A stretch of 64,000 nt of DNA, taken from positions 88,025,574 to 88,089,573 of the forward strand of contig OY757921.1 of the NCBI GenBank assembly GCA_963585895.1, in the 5' to 3' direction. The notes under the pieces are model-generated. The model was not told the DNA's origin, made no database searches, and worked only from the letters and a program-made list of their open reading frames with translations. This DNA is from Sepioteuthis lessoniana. Lineage: Eukaryota > Mollusca > Cephalopoda > Myopsida > Loliginidae. Position 1 is the first letter of the stretch; the number at the start of each line of letters is the position of its first letter. The translations under genes were made by a program, and so were the position numbers. Below, one piece after another: positions 32,724 to 43,821 of the stretch.

Positions 32724-33586
32724 CAAGGTGCATACGATAGGTTTCCAGACTTTTTTCGTATGGGCTCTTTTATTGGTAGTACACACATGAAACTCTAGTC
32801 CCCCTCGAAGTAATCTCCTCCGGCTGCAATGTACTTGTTGTACCGTTCCAACAACTTCTGGAAGGCGCCATGGAAGTCCTCTTGTGTGAGTGTGTCAATG
32901 ACCTTCGTCACAGCATCTTTCATCTCCTCAATTGTCTCATAACGACAGCCTGTGATCTTAGGGAATAAGCAAAAGTCACAGGGAGCAAGGTCTGGACTAT
33001 AGGGAGGGTGATAAATTGTCTTGACGCCCATCTTGATCAAATAGTCTGTAATAAAGATGGAGTTGTGAACTGATGCATTGTCCTGACCCGATTTGAAGAG
33101 TGCTTTGATTCTTCCGACGGAATCTCTTCCTGAAATCCCTTAAAACCCCAATATAGTAACCCTAACCCTAACCATTTGGCCTATCAATTCTGGTGTATTG
33201 ACTTCCTTACTCCTTCCCATACCTCTTATCATCCTTCACAAACTCCCTGCCTTCCTTGAATCTCTTATGCCTCTCAAAAACTGATGCTCGATTCCTGCAA
33301 GATGGTCCAAAAGCAGTCTGAAGCATTCCATACGATTAAAACAGAATTTTATTGCATATTGTTCTTGTAATGTATCAGATTGAATTTTTGAAATTCACTA
33401 GCTTTGACAATAAGGCTTTAGTAGGTTGTATTCCAATTGCTGCTGAAGCTGTTTATTTGAACCTGAAATCATAAAAATTAGTCATCTTATATGATGTACA
33501 GCAATAACATAGTGAATTTTAAAAAATCTACGACAATTTTAAATGCCCGTACGAAAAAAGTCTGGAAAATTATCGTTTTCACCTCG
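32724..33586 (-). mobile_element. mariner M2, internally deleted
   Basis: Same family as M1, flanked by TA. The C-terminal transposase (32795-33040) reads TIYHPPYSPDLAPCDFCLFP and later FHGAFQKLLERYNKYIAAGGD. The N-terminal part, with EWHKR...GRSKEVNTPE, lies at about 33170-33350. The middle third, including the first catalytic Asp, is missing, as in M1. Two CCCTAA hexamers lie at 33157-33173. Confidence 0.9.
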
Positions 33587-33588
33587 TA

Positions 33589-33754
33589 GTTCAGCGAGTT
33601 ATTTTTTTAAGTTTTTTTTTTTTTAAGTTTTTTACTCTGTTCTGCTAAATCTTCGCTTCGGTCCCGAACTGTTGCTCTACGGCATTTATTCTGACATTAG
33701 GTCACCTGACAACGAACATTTTTTCTTCTTTCCTATCTTTCTATATTAGATATA
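33589..33754 (+). repeat. direct duplication, right unit
   Basis: Second copy of 32559-32723, in the same orientation, starting immediately after the TA of mariner M2. It then continues into an AGATATATAATATTTT(T/C)CTC repeat that the left unit lacks. Confidence 0.85.
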
Positions 33755-33829
33755 TAATATTTTTCTCTTTTTATATTTGATATATAATATTTTCCTCTTT
33801 TTATAATTTATATATAAACAATGCCGAAA

Positions 33830-33945
33830 TCTGGATGATCTCCTCTTATCCTCTTATTTCCAAGTTTTCCAGTAACTTTATCAATCCTTTGGGGGCTGTT
33901 CCAAGTGCACCAATTACAGTTGGTATCACCGTCTTCTTCAAATCT
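33830..33945 (-). mobile_element. RLE-type LINE fragment (copy 7)
   Basis: Minus-strand piece covering the VIPTVIGALGTAPKGLIKLL to E-I-R-G block of the RLE ORF. It lies head on against the plus-strand copy that follows. Because both contain the same block, it is a separate copy and not a simple inversion. Confidence 0.55.
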
Positions 33946-33954
33946 GAAAATTGA

Positions 33955-34335
33955 TTATAAAAATAAAGATCGTGTATTGTTGGGATTATACCGTCCCAGC
34001 GAACCACTGTGAAAATAAAGAAGAGGAAAAGAGAGAAAAGTACTAGGACCTTTCCAGAGAACTAAAAGATTATGGTACATGAAGATTAATCGTGATACCA
34101 ATGGTAAATGATGCGTTTAGAACGGTTCCTAAAAGCTTGGAAGGGGAGTTGAAAGATTTGGAAATCGGAGGACGAGCCGAGACCATCCAAACTACAGCAT
34201 TGTTAAGATCTGCCAGAATATTGAGATTACTACTGGAAACCTGAGGAGACTTACAGTCTCTTAGACTACAGAGAAACACCATCAACTCATGACGCTATGA
34301 TAATAATAATAATAAATGATAATAATAATAATAAA
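33955..34335 (+). mobile_element. RLE-type LINE 3' end (copy 8) with (TAA)n tail
   Basis: Encodes, with breaks, SRELKDYG, VIPMVNDAFRTVPKSLEGEL, and RAETIQTTALLRSARILRLLLET. It ends in a weakened 3' hairpin and (TAA)n at 34303-34335. Confidence 0.65.
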
Positions 34336-34344
34336 TAGTTAATT

Positions 34345-34955
34345 TAGAAATCAAAGAAAACGGAGAGATAAGTATGTGGACTTTGCGAGAAAACTAAAAA
34401 TCTGTAAAGCATTAAGGTTACTATGATACTAATGATAATTGGTGCGCTCGGAACGAACTATAAAAGTTTGGTGGGAGGTGCCCGTGGTGTAATGGTTATC
34501 GTCGTAGGAAATGGACACGGCGACACGAGTTCAAACCCTTGACGAAACTGATTACATTTCACATAGCACTAATACCCTTGGCAAAAGTATGAATCCAATT
34601 AATCTCCCTCCTGCAATTGGTAAAAAGTAGGACAGACTGAGTTCTTCAGCCTTGGTGAGGCAAGTAGTCTAGGAAAAGGAAAACTCTAAATTCAAACCTG
34701 TTAAACACCGCTTAAAATTTGACCCAGTGTCATATCCTGCCCGAGCGGAGGGATTGGTAAATATGATAAAATTTTGGTGGGAAGGCTGGAAGAGTTGGAA
34801 ATAAAACTATGGTATTTGTAAGATCAGCCAGAATACTGAGAAGTGTCCTGGAGACCTGAGAAGTCTTGCTGTCACTCAGACTTAAGTGAAAGACCATCAG
34901 CTAACGCTGGTGGGAAAAACTCGCAAGACATAATAAATAGATAAAAATAAATAAA
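34345..34955 (+). mobile_element. RLE-type LINE 3' end (copy 9), split by SINE-B
   Basis: Left part 34345-34476 (KYVDFARKLKICKALRLL, IIGALGT), right part 34766-34955 (RSARILRSVLET), ending with the hairpin CATCAGC-TAAC-GCTGGTG, then GGGAAAAACTCGC. The 34960-35100 stretch adds a further RLE scrap (IHKALLLIDD-like phrase near 35020). The SINE interrupts between Lys and Phe codons. Confidence 0.7.
34477..34765 (+). mobile_element. SINE-B, full length with 17-bp target duplication
   Basis: Full SINE-B: GCCCGTGGTGTAATGGTTATC (A-box), CGAGTTCAAACCC (B-box), body and 3' end GGAGGGATTGGTAAATATG. Flanks ATAAAAGTTTGGTGGGA (34460-34476) and ATAAAATTTTGGTGGGA (34766-34782) differ at one base. Best-defined copy in the window; it gives the element length as about 289 bp. 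Confidence 0.92.
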
Positions 34956-35124
34956 TACTGATAAATGGGCAAGGAAGTAACTCAGACAAGTGGACCAAAA
35001 AACAAGGAAATTAATGACTATGCACAAGGCCTTACTCTTGATAGATGACTCTCACATAAGCACTAAAGATCATCAAGTGGCATCAATACAAAGATTTGAT
35101 AAATAAAGACTAATAACAGCGGCC

Positions 35125-35463
35125 AGTTTTCGAGATGGGCGGTAAGTGGCCGTACAGCTGCTGCTTTTTGGGGTGCTGCTTCCAGGACTTGTACAATATT
35201 ACTCGCAGCATTCTTGTGTTATTGCCATCAAGCTGTTTCTCCATACGTTTAGTTAGCGTCTATGTAGTGCATCCAAATAGCAGTATGGACACGACCGCTG
35301 CTTGGAAGAAACTGCAATAATGACCAATAATCTATCGATAGTTGTCCCTGCCTTTGCTAGTTGCGTGTTGATGTCTGTCTCTGTTGATGACACACTGCTT
35401 CCAAGGTAGGTAAACGTGTCCACTAGTTTCAGAGAACTATGGTTTAGTGCCGAGATGTCGCCT
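35125..35463 (-). mobile_element. RTE LINE (copy 7), inverted 5' segment
   Basis: Minus-strand RTE sequence from SSLKLVDTFTYLGSSVSSTE through TDINTQLAKAGTTIDRL and the KRMEKQLDGN region to GHLPPISKT. It stops at the codon where the next plus-strand segment begins. Confidence 0.85.
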
Positions 35464-35740
35464 CTACGAAAACTATGCAAGTGGGACGAACCAGACACGC
35501 AGGACACGTAGGGACGAACCCATAAGCAACATACTCATGTAGAGGACTCCTTCACATGGAGGAGCAAAGGCAGGACGAATAGTTAGAACCTATTTACAAC
35601 AGCTCTGTGCCGATAAAGGATACAGCCTTAAAGATTTGCTGGGAGCGATGGACGATAGGGACAGGTGGCTGGAGAGGGTCAGAGAGATCTGTACTGGCAG
35701 CACAACATGATGATGGTGATGATGATGATGATGACAGCAG
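35464..35740 (+). mobile_element. RTE LINE (copy 7), 3' segment
   Basis: Plus-strand continuation of the same copy: TKTMQVGRTRHAGH, later RTYLQQLCADKGYSLKDLLGA and the family ending, then (ATG)n at 35706-35735. The two segments cover adjacent parts of the ORF with no overlap beyond a few bases. Candidate target duplications CTAATAACAG (35110-35119) and CTAGTAACAG (35741-35750) bracket both. Confidence 0.85.
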
Positions 35741-35774
35741 CTAGTAACAGTAGAGGCAATGTGCTTGTTTGTTT

Positions 35775-36167
35775 GTTTGTTTGTTTTGTCGTTTAATGGC
35801 TTATCAACCTTCTTGGGTTATTTAATGCTGTTCGGTAGCACCCACCTTTTTCCACACAATGAACTAGTCCGTCTGGCATATATAGCAGTAGCTACTAATA
35901 CCAGGGCAGACTAGAAGGTGAAGAGCAGCTTCTTAAAGGAATAGTATTAGAACGTTGGAGACTGGATATCGCACAAAACTACCTTACTTGCTACCGTAAT
36001 AACGGAAGCGAATACTATCGTTCGACTATATCTTTATTCTAAATTCACTAATCCTATGTTCTTGTCTACTAATAGTCTCTCTATTGTATATACTTTTTCC
36101 TGAGAATATACCTCTATTTCCTCTCATATCGTGGTTTGAACTTTATTTAATATTACAAGCGTTCATT
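35775..36167. other. SINE-type tail and unassigned sequence
   Basis: A (GTTT)n tract and a minus-strand SINE-A/D tail at 35790-35830 (TTTAATGGCTTATCAACC). The rest shows no recognisable feature. Confidence 0.5.
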
Positions 36168-36368
36168 AACGCAACTAATGCCAAAGCCATACGTCTAGGA
36201 AAACAGTAGTAGTATTATTTAACCCATGATTGGGGGGAGGATAAGGGAGTCCATACCTTTCCCAAGAGTATTTGTTCAAAAGTGGACCTAATACTGCCAC
36301 TGGGGTTCGAACTCGCTTACTACGATTCTGCAAGTCCAGCCCTTTAACCATTACACAATGAGGACACC
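36168..36368 (-). mobile_element. SINE-A copy
   Basis: Minus-strand SINE-A with head GTCCTCATTGTGTAATGGTTA, B-box region CGAGTTCGAACCCC and body TATGGACTCCCTTATCC. The 3' tail is TTAGTTGCGTTAATGAACG-like and decayed. Part of the duplicated block. Confidence 0.75.
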
Positions 36369-36397
36369 CCACCAATAAAAAGTTTTCTATTGAAATT

Positions 36398-36471
<74 letters not shown>

Positions 36472-36965
36472 GCGTGCAAAAAACTAAGAAGCTACACGAA
36501 AGAAATGTAAATATAAACGAACAATTCCCTAACCCATAGGCATAAAATAATCCCAGACAGTTTGACATACCGTTAAAACCAATCAATCAATCAATTTACA
36601 TTAGTATGTGAAAGGTATTTGTATCAAATTGTAAAAATTTTCGTATAAATGTGAAAAAAAACCTTAAAGAAATATCTACATAAAAAGGTTAATATAAATG
36701 TGCTATGAGCGCGATTCCCTAACGTCTAGGCACAAAATAACCCTATACGGATTGACATACCAATAAAATCAATCTATCAATTAACCACCTAAATGTAACC
36801 AATCGATAAGTGTGTATAATAAACTGGTACGTATAACATGGGAGTGTATCATATACAATGATATTCTTTATATCGCAGGAAATACGACAAAAGAACCGAT
36901 ACGGATTACGAAATGCGTATTATACATTGGTACATTTTATATGCCAGAAACAATGTAATCAAATA
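36168..36965. repeat. 0.8-kb duplicated block, copy 1
   Basis: Comprises a minus-strand SINE-A (36168-36368), a long (TA)n (36399-36468), and two tandem units each ending in TTCCCTAAC...TAGGCA...AAAATAA...TTGACATACC. A tail with ATGATATTCTTTATATCGCAGG and CATTGGTACATTTTATATGCC follows. The whole order recurs at 42585-43372 at roughly 75-80% identity by eye. Confidence 0.75.
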
Positions 36966-37412
36966 AATAAAGGTGAAGTTTTCTCAGACGTTTTCAAAGA
37001 ATGAGGTGAAATCCGCGCATACCTGGACGGATGGGCTCCCTGGTGCCAAAGAAGAAATTATTTTATCAAGCTTTCACCATCACTACTGAAAGGACATTTT
37101 CGCTTGGTTGCTAGCAATGTAGCACACGTGCTACCCAGGTCCTGGTCTTTACGCCAGTTCTGTTTTCTGCAAGCAGCCGAATCTGCTAAACATACCATAA
37201 TGAACATACGACGAGCCATCGAACTGGTAACTCAGCGAAATTAACTCTCTAATATATTTCAACGCTCTGCCTGAGAGACACGTCTATTTCTATTTATACA
37301 GGAAAACATTCCATGCCACAGAATAATCGTTAAAACTTTTTAAAAAACTTTGAGTGAAACGATATCTTTGTCTCTCTCCTTCCGTCCTAAATTTTCTTCC
37401 AGCTTAGACGAA

Positions 37413-38173
37413 GAATGTTCCTTCAATAAGTTTCCAGACTTTTTTTGTACAGGCTTTTAAAATTGTTGTAGACTCTTGAACATTCACTATGTTACTGTTA
37501 TACATCTTATGTGATGACTGACCACTTTTTATGATTTCAGCTTCAAATGAACAGCTACAGCAGAAATTAGAATACACCCTACTAAAGCCTGATTGTCACA
37601 GCTGGTGAATTTCAAAAATGCAATCTGGACGTGAGGAAACATTAGAAGAACGATATGCAATAAAATTGTGCTTTAAACTTAGAAAAAATGCCACAGAAAC
37701 GTATGGAATGCTTCAGACTGTGCTTTTCGACCATTTTCCATGAATAGAGCGTCAGTTTTTGTGAGGCATAAGAGATTTAAGGAAAGTAGGGTGTCTGTTA
37801 GGGAGGATGAGAGGTGTGGGAGGAGTAAGGAAATCAATACACCAGAGTTGATTGGCCAAAGGGTTAGGGTTACTATGTTGAGGTTTTAAGGGAGTTCAGC
37901 AACTCCATCTTTGTCACAGACTATTTGACCAAGATAGGCATCAAGACACTTCCTCAGCTTCCCTATAGTCCAGACCTTGCTCCCTGTGAATTTTGCTTAT
38001 TCCCTAAGCTTACAAGAGGACTTCCAGGGAACCTCCCAGAAGTTGTTGGAACGGCACAACAAGTGCATTGCAGCCGGAGGAGATTATTTCGAAGGGGGCT
38101 AGAGTTTCATGTGTGTACTATCAATAAAATTGCCCATACGAAAAAAGTCTGGAAACGTATTTAATGATCCTCG
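37413..38173 (+). mobile_element. mariner M4, internally deleted
   Basis: Ends TTCAATAAG-TTTCCAGACTTTTTTTGTA and TTAATGATCCTCG next to TA. The N-terminal transposase (37617-37890) ends GGCCAAAGGGTTAGGGTTACTATG. The C-terminal part (37905-38110) reads KTLPQLPYSPDLAPCEFCLFP. Here the third catalytic Asp (APCD) is replaced by Glu. The shared internal deletion is again present. The preceding 36966-37412 is unassigned. Confidence 0.85.
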
Positions 38174-38219
38174 TATGTGAATGGTGTAAGAAGAAAAAAG
38201 AAGTCAGATACAAAACTTA

Positions 38220-38735
38220 GAACCATCCTATCAAAACCCAGCAATTAACCAACACCTACACAACGACCACGAATTAAAATTATCTAATTTCCCATGAAAT
38301 GAGACCCATACATTCGCTGGGATTTTAAGATACAAATGGATCCCCAAATCCGGAAAAGAAGACCAGAAGTAATGTTAATTAAGTAGAAAAAACAACTTGC
38401 CATTAGGTTGATTTTGCCGTTCTGGTTGACCACAATGAAAATCAAAGAAAGGGAAATGACTGGTAAATACGTAGACTTTGCCTAAGAACAAGATGACGTT
38501 AATATCATTTGCAGTTGATGCACACGGAATGGGAAAGAATCTGGAGGAATAGGAAATCAGAGGAAGAATCGAGACCATCCCAACTACAGCATTGTTGAGA
38601 TTGGCCAGAATACTGAGAAGAGTCCTGGAGACCTGAGGAGACTTGCAGTCATTTAAACTACAATGAAATACAACCAGCTTGCGCTGGTGTGAAAATCTCA
38701 CAATAATAATTACTATTATTATCATTATTATTAAT
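38220..38735 (+). mobile_element. RLE-type LINE 3' end (copy 10)
   Basis: Decayed copy. ETHTFAGILRYKWIPKSGKE precedes VDFAVLVDHNENQRK-like text, then RIETIPTTALLRLARILRRVLET. The 3' hairpin CCAGCTTGCGCTGG and GTGAAAATCTCAC are intact, followed by (TAA)n/(TTA)n at 38701-38735. The 38736-39421 stretch is unassigned. Confidence 0.7.
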
Positions 38736-39421
38736 TATCTGTCTCAAAGATATTAATGTGTCTATTTCATTAACTTTGTTATATGTGTGAAATTTGTTTA
38801 GAACATGTTTGCGAAAGTTTCAGTTCTTTTGAAATGTAACGACAGGAAATTTACAAAAGGAACAGGTCGCATTGACACTTGGAATTAAAAAAAAACCCAG
38901 TGAAAATCAGCCGATTTAACGATAAATCGGAAATAAAATCTTTTCAGTTTCCGCGCATGCTCACTGGAACTCCGTGTAGATTTGTATTATTGTAGTTGCA
39001 AAGAGCCTACTTTTTTATTATTATTATTCTCTTGTGTTTGCGCCGTAAAATTCCTGAGGGAAAACTTAAAATTCTCAAAGAGTTCTTAGAAGACCGTTAA
39101 ATGAAAACCGGAAGCTGGAATTTGTTCTATTTGTCTCTTTGATTATGGAAGAATAAAAGAATGATGTCTACGGGAGGAACTTTTTCAAGTAGAAATGGGA
39201 ATGTATTTTGCCGCAGGGACAGTTATCTTTCGAAGACAACAAAAATATCTTTTGCATAAGACGAGTGAGAAACTGTAGATTCGTAAATAAATTTTATAAG
39301 ATAATTGCAGAAACAGAAAGAGATAATTAGGGAAATAATGTACGTACTTTACTAGTATATAAGACGCACAGTTTCTACTTGAAGAAAAAAAATATATGTT
39401 TATTTCACACAGCGTTCTATT

Positions 39422-40095
39422 TGTAACATAGGACCAAAATACGTTGTGTCTAAAAGAAATGAGTTCGCAAAAAAGAAACACTCAAAACTTGACTCTCAAG
39501 GAAGAAAATAGTAGTCGCTTTTATTCTTGGGAATTACAGCGGACTGTAGTAAAAAAAAGTTTGTTCAATAGCGTTCTTCCTCGTGTTATCTTTTTTTTTT
39601 TGTCGCTATCAAACGTCTCCTTTCCCTCCGCACACTTCAGCTACCGTACGTAGAAAAGGTTCCCCCTCCTCTTCTTGGCGATGACGGCGGCGTTGTTATC
39701 GTTGGCTTGTTGATACTTTCATATTGCTGATCGGCTGGGTATGACAGGTCGGGGTGTCAGTGAACTCTGTTGAACCTGTTTGGAAATCTGTCTTGAACTG
39801 CCAAAATCTCGCTACTTGGTTTCCTTATATAGCGATTTGATGGATCAATTCGAAGGTTCCCGAAGGTTCAATGATCACCAGTGAGAACAGTAGTGCAACA
39901 CGTGAAAGTTCACGCGTGATTATTTTAAAATCACGCCTGAACTCTACAGGTCACTCTGCCTACACGAGAGAGGTTCGTGACATTTTTGATCGTCAGACCC
40001 ATGTACCCAATGACTGATGACAGCTGATGTGCTTGAACGTTCTCCAACCTTGAGCCAGCCGCAATTCAATGACGGCGCCCGTCTGAAATATTACA
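39422..40095 (-). mobile_element. solo LTR, family F
   Basis: A 674-bp minus-strand family F LTR: TGTAACATAGGACC at the left and GAAATATTACA at the right. Flanking 4 bp are TATT and CATT. On the minus strand a CTATATAAGG box near 39830 suits a promoter and AATAAAAGCGAC near 39515 a polyadenylation signal. No internal region. It is longer than the copy at 24110, which lacks part of the middle. Confidence 0.75.
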
Positions 40096-40263
40096 CATTC
40101 ACTGATATGATAACTAAATGGTTATAAACTAAAGTCTGCAATCGACAGTCATGGAACTTAGAAGACTTGCGGCCAGAAGCATTTTCCTAAATATCACTCG
40201 CTGCCATGCGTCCTATACGCTAGTAAATGATTTATATCGTCGTTTTCCCTGAATACTCATAGG

Positions 40264-40485
40264 GGAGTCCCCATGGCGTATTTCTTAATGTTCTAGACTG
40301 CAATATCGTAGTAAGGGAGTACAAATTCGAGTCGCTCTATTACTTTCACTTTCGAACAAATACACTTAAATACGATATGAGTCTCTTATCCCCAAAGCAA
40401 AGGGTTAAATAGTACTTTCATAAGGACGGTCATTGGCATTAGATAACCCACAAAGGTTGATATGACTTTAAATAAAGAAACCAAA
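40264..40485 (+). mobile_element. SINE-A copy
   Basis: GTCCCCATGGCGTATTTCTTA (head), CAAATTCGAGTCGCTC (B-box region), ACTTTCGAACAAATACAC, then the tail TTGGCATTAGATAACCCAC to AATAAAGAAACCAAACC, ending in (TA)n at 40486. Confidence 0.75.
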
Positions 40486-40517
<32 letters not shown>

Positions 40518-40621
40518 CTTTCATTAAGAAAAAACAAAAAACAGGTCACACTAGGATCATAAATTAATTTCCATCCTGTTATGGGTTTTGATATAAATCA
40601 AAAACCCCAAAAATATATTAT

Positions 40622-40623
<2 letters not shown>

Positions 40624-40682
<59 letters not shown>

Positions 40683-41080
40683 GTTTTAATGTATATATTA
40701 TACCCAGCCCTTGCGCCACGGGCAGGATGCAAAAGTAGGGAATTTTTTAAGCTGGGTAGAACAGAAATTAATTAAAGGTTTTCCTTTTCCTAAACCAGTT
40801 GTCACACTAATTTTAAAGAGCCCTATTTGCTCGACAATTATTACTGAGGAAGGCAATAGCTGGGTCCATCCAAAGATTTTATAATTTATGTCTAAATGGA
40901 AATTAAGCGCTGATTCCTACATTGACGGTATATATTAATGTTCAGGCGCATAACGTAACGTTTTACGTATGAAATATGAGGTTGACAACCCAATTTCAAA
41001 TCCCAGACAAGGATATTTGCATTTCTCTTAGTACTAATGCCCTTGGTAAAAGAATGAATTCCTGTCATTTGAAACCATAC
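40624..41080. mobile_element. (TA)n then two SINE-B fragments in opposite orientation
   Basis: A (TA)n tract (40624-40681) precedes a minus-strand SINE-B 3' half (40690-40850; GGGCAGGATGCAAAAG, GGTTTTCCTTTTCC). At 40965-41070 a plus-strand SINE-B piece appears (CAATTTCAAATCCCAG, AGTACTAATGCCCTTGG). Both are old. Confidence 0.55.
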
Positions 41081-41213
41081 TGTATTATATAAGAATACTT
41101 GATAAATAGAATTAATAATGTTAAATAGCAAGACTTGAAAAATTTAAACATTGTTTCATTTGATTGCGTTTTATGGCATACCAACCCTTGTACGTTGATT
41201 AAAGCCAAATCTT

Positions 41214-41215
<2 letters not shown>

Positions 41216-41277
<62 letters not shown>
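41216..41277. repeat. (TA)n microsatellite
   Basis: About 31 TA units. A minus-strand SINE-A/D tail (TTTTATGGCATACCAACCC) lies immediately to its left at 41160-41215. Confidence 0.95.
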
Positions 41278-41279
<2 letters not shown>

Positions 41280-41351
41280 TGGATTTGCAAGCAAATAAAC
41301 TATACGTTTTTAATCAAGACATGAAAAAATGTGCCTGTTTGCGTTTAACTG

Positions 41352-41640
41352 TAAAAAAAGTTAAGTTGGCAACCTTAGTCGAGGTTGACCCGAAGGCTCT
41401 CTTTTCAATAGCCACTACACGAAGGTGTAGGGGAGGGACCTACTCCATTCCCTGAATTGATCCACTTTACCCTTGATCCTTACTTTATAATGCTTAGTGT
41501 TAAGCAATGTTGTATCAAGTACCATTTTTTGTCTTTGGTATGACTCGACCTGCGATTGAACCCTATTTTTCTGGACTATTGGCGAATACTTTGTTCATTA
41601 GGCCAATGGCCCGTTTAACCGTAACCCAGCAAAAATTGTA
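41352..41640 (-). mobile_element. SINE-C copy
   Basis: Minus-strand SINE-C with the ACTACACGAAGGTGTAG hairpin, CTTAGTGTTAAGCAATG, and a decayed head (GACTCGACCTGCGATTGAAC). The 41641-42584 stretch is unassigned; an 81-codon open frame at 42094-42339 has no recognisable homology. Confidence 0.7.
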
Positions 41641-42584
41641 ATTTTGTGGGATCTCTGTCGCGCTTAACGCCATTTTGTAATTCAATAAATTTTCTGTAAA
41701 AAATTGACAACTATGAAAGGCTAATTAGAAACAATCACTCCTTTCTTTGATTACATCATCAATATCATCAGCGACTGCTGTAAGAATAAGATTCCAACGA
41801 GTCGCTTTGTCACCATTATTTGCAATCTCAAAAGAATGCCATCTTTTAAATGCCAATAATCATCTCAGTTCTGCCCATCCGCTTAACGCCTACTCGTGCC
41901 AACATTGGAACACAATAGTTCTGGCCTGATACCCGTCCTTGGAATAATCTATGAGAATTGAAAGAGGGCTTTATTATCAGGAACAAATGAAATGTGGAAC
42001 AGGATATAAAAATCCCTTAATTTAGCCAACGGAAAGCGTGACATTCTTCGGAATGACAATGCAAGCCTCACTTTCATAAAATAACGCCATAAGATGAAAT
42101 TATTAGATTCGGATCGTCAACAGTATCCTTCTAAATTAACAAACTTTATCCCTTTTGAGTTCCATCAAATCAAATCACAGGAACAATTTCTTAAGAGCAA
42201 CTGTTGGAAAGAAACGAAAAATTTAACACATCATTATCAGAGGTTTTACGATCCGAATCCTAGTTTTTGCCAGCAAGAAATAAAAAATAAATATCCTATT
42301 AATCTTTTACCATTGACACGAATAATGATTATGTTCTAGGAAAATATATGTAAATTTTCACTTATTTTCAAGGGGTTTTATTATTCTGTCGCCAAAAATG
42401 CAAATCTTTCAGGTAATTTTCTATTGCTCTGAGTTGGATATTAAGCATTAGATGGTGAGGCTTGGGTTCTGTAGATTAATGGAATCTGGAGTTCACCATC
42501 ATTTCTCGTATGCAAACTCTGACACGAAGACGTAGTCGCTGTGATAATTTCAATGGATCAAATACATCTGTTAAAGTAATATTT

Positions 42585-43372
42585 TGGTTTGATTTCTTGG
42601 CATATCAACCTTTGTAGGTTATTTAATGCCAAAGCCATCTTTCTAGAAGAATAGAAGTGGTACTATTTAACCCCAAGCTGGCAGGATAAGGGGGTTCATG
42701 CCTTTCACGAGAGTATTAGTCCGAAAGTGAACGTAATAGTGCGACTGGAGTTCGAACTCGCTTACCATGTTGCTGCAGCCATGCGCTTTAACCATTACAC
42801 AACGAGGACATCCCTCCAAGAAATATTTCTTTTCAATTAGAATTCTTGATATATAACCGTGTGCAAAAAAAAAAAAAAAAAAAAAAAAAATAAGAAGCTA
42901 TTCAAAAGAAATGTAAATATAAAAATACAATGAATGCAAATCCCTAACCTCTAGGCATGAAATACCCATCAAACAGGTTGATATGCCGTTAAAACAAACC
43001 AATCAATCAATTCACATTTCTATGTGACAAGTATTTGTATTAGTTCGGAAAACTTTACCTATAAATGTGAACAAAAAACAACTTTTAAGAAACACCTACA
43101 GAAAAAAAGGAAATATAAATGTACCCTAAACGCGATTCCCTAACCCCTAGATGGATTGAATTGCCGTTAGAATTAACCTATCAATCAACCAATGTAACCG
43201 ATCCATCAGTGCGTGATATACTCTGGAAATATATCATGGCAATGTGTCATATGCAGTGATATTCTTTATATAGCAGGAAATACGACAAAGGAACCCAAAT
43301 ATATATACCAATTACCGAAAGCTTATTCTACATTGGTACTTTTTATATGCCAGAAACAAATTCTAAATCTGA
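42585..43372. repeat. 0.8-kb duplicated block, copy 2
   Basis: Same order as 36168-36965: a minus-strand SINE-A (42590-42812), a poly-A run where copy 1 has (TA)n, two TCCCTAACC...TAGGCATG units, GATATTCTTTATATAGCAGG, and CATTGGTACTTTTTATATGCC. The 43373-43800 stretch after it is unassigned. Confidence 0.75.
42590..42812 (-). mobile_element. SINE-A copy
   Basis: The fullest minus-strand SINE-A: tail TTGGCATATCAACCTTTGTAG at the left, body TAACCCCAAGCTGGCAGG, B-box region GGAGTTCGAACTCGC, and head to GTCCTCGTTGTGTAATGG. Part of the duplicated block. Confidence 0.8.
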
Positions 43373-43821
43373 ATATTTTTTTTTACTTTACAAGCCGCAA
43401 GTAAACGCAAAGATCTAGAAATGATATTTTATATTTAGAATTCTTTGCTAATTTAAAAGAGCCTGGCTGTATTATACAAGGAAAATGACGCTATAACGAC
43501 TACATTCAACGTCTTTTGTATTTTGAAGAAGTTTTCTAGATTTTGACGATATGTGGATCATAGGGTTTTCTCATATGATTTATATGATTTATAGATTTTA
43601 AAGGTATGACAAACTGTCTAGTTTAATTTGAAACGTTCATTGTACGTTCATATTTACATAGGCGTGTTGTTGTTTCTTAAGAATTTTTTGTTTGTTTACT
43701 TGTTTGTTGTCATTATAGTTTGTTTTGTTTTGTTTTGTTTTGGGGTTTTTTTTGCCATGGTCATATCGAGTAAGAGTACGGTTCAAACAATTCTATTTGA
43801 CCAATAGATGAAACCTTCTCA

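Noticed and set aside
33830-34335. Twin-priming inversion in an RLE LINE
   Set aside because: The two opposite segments contain the same ORF block, so they are two copies rather than one inverted insertion.
42094-42339. 81-codon open frame in an otherwise unassigned stretch
   Set aside because: No homology recognised, no evident splice context and ordinary composition. Could be chance.
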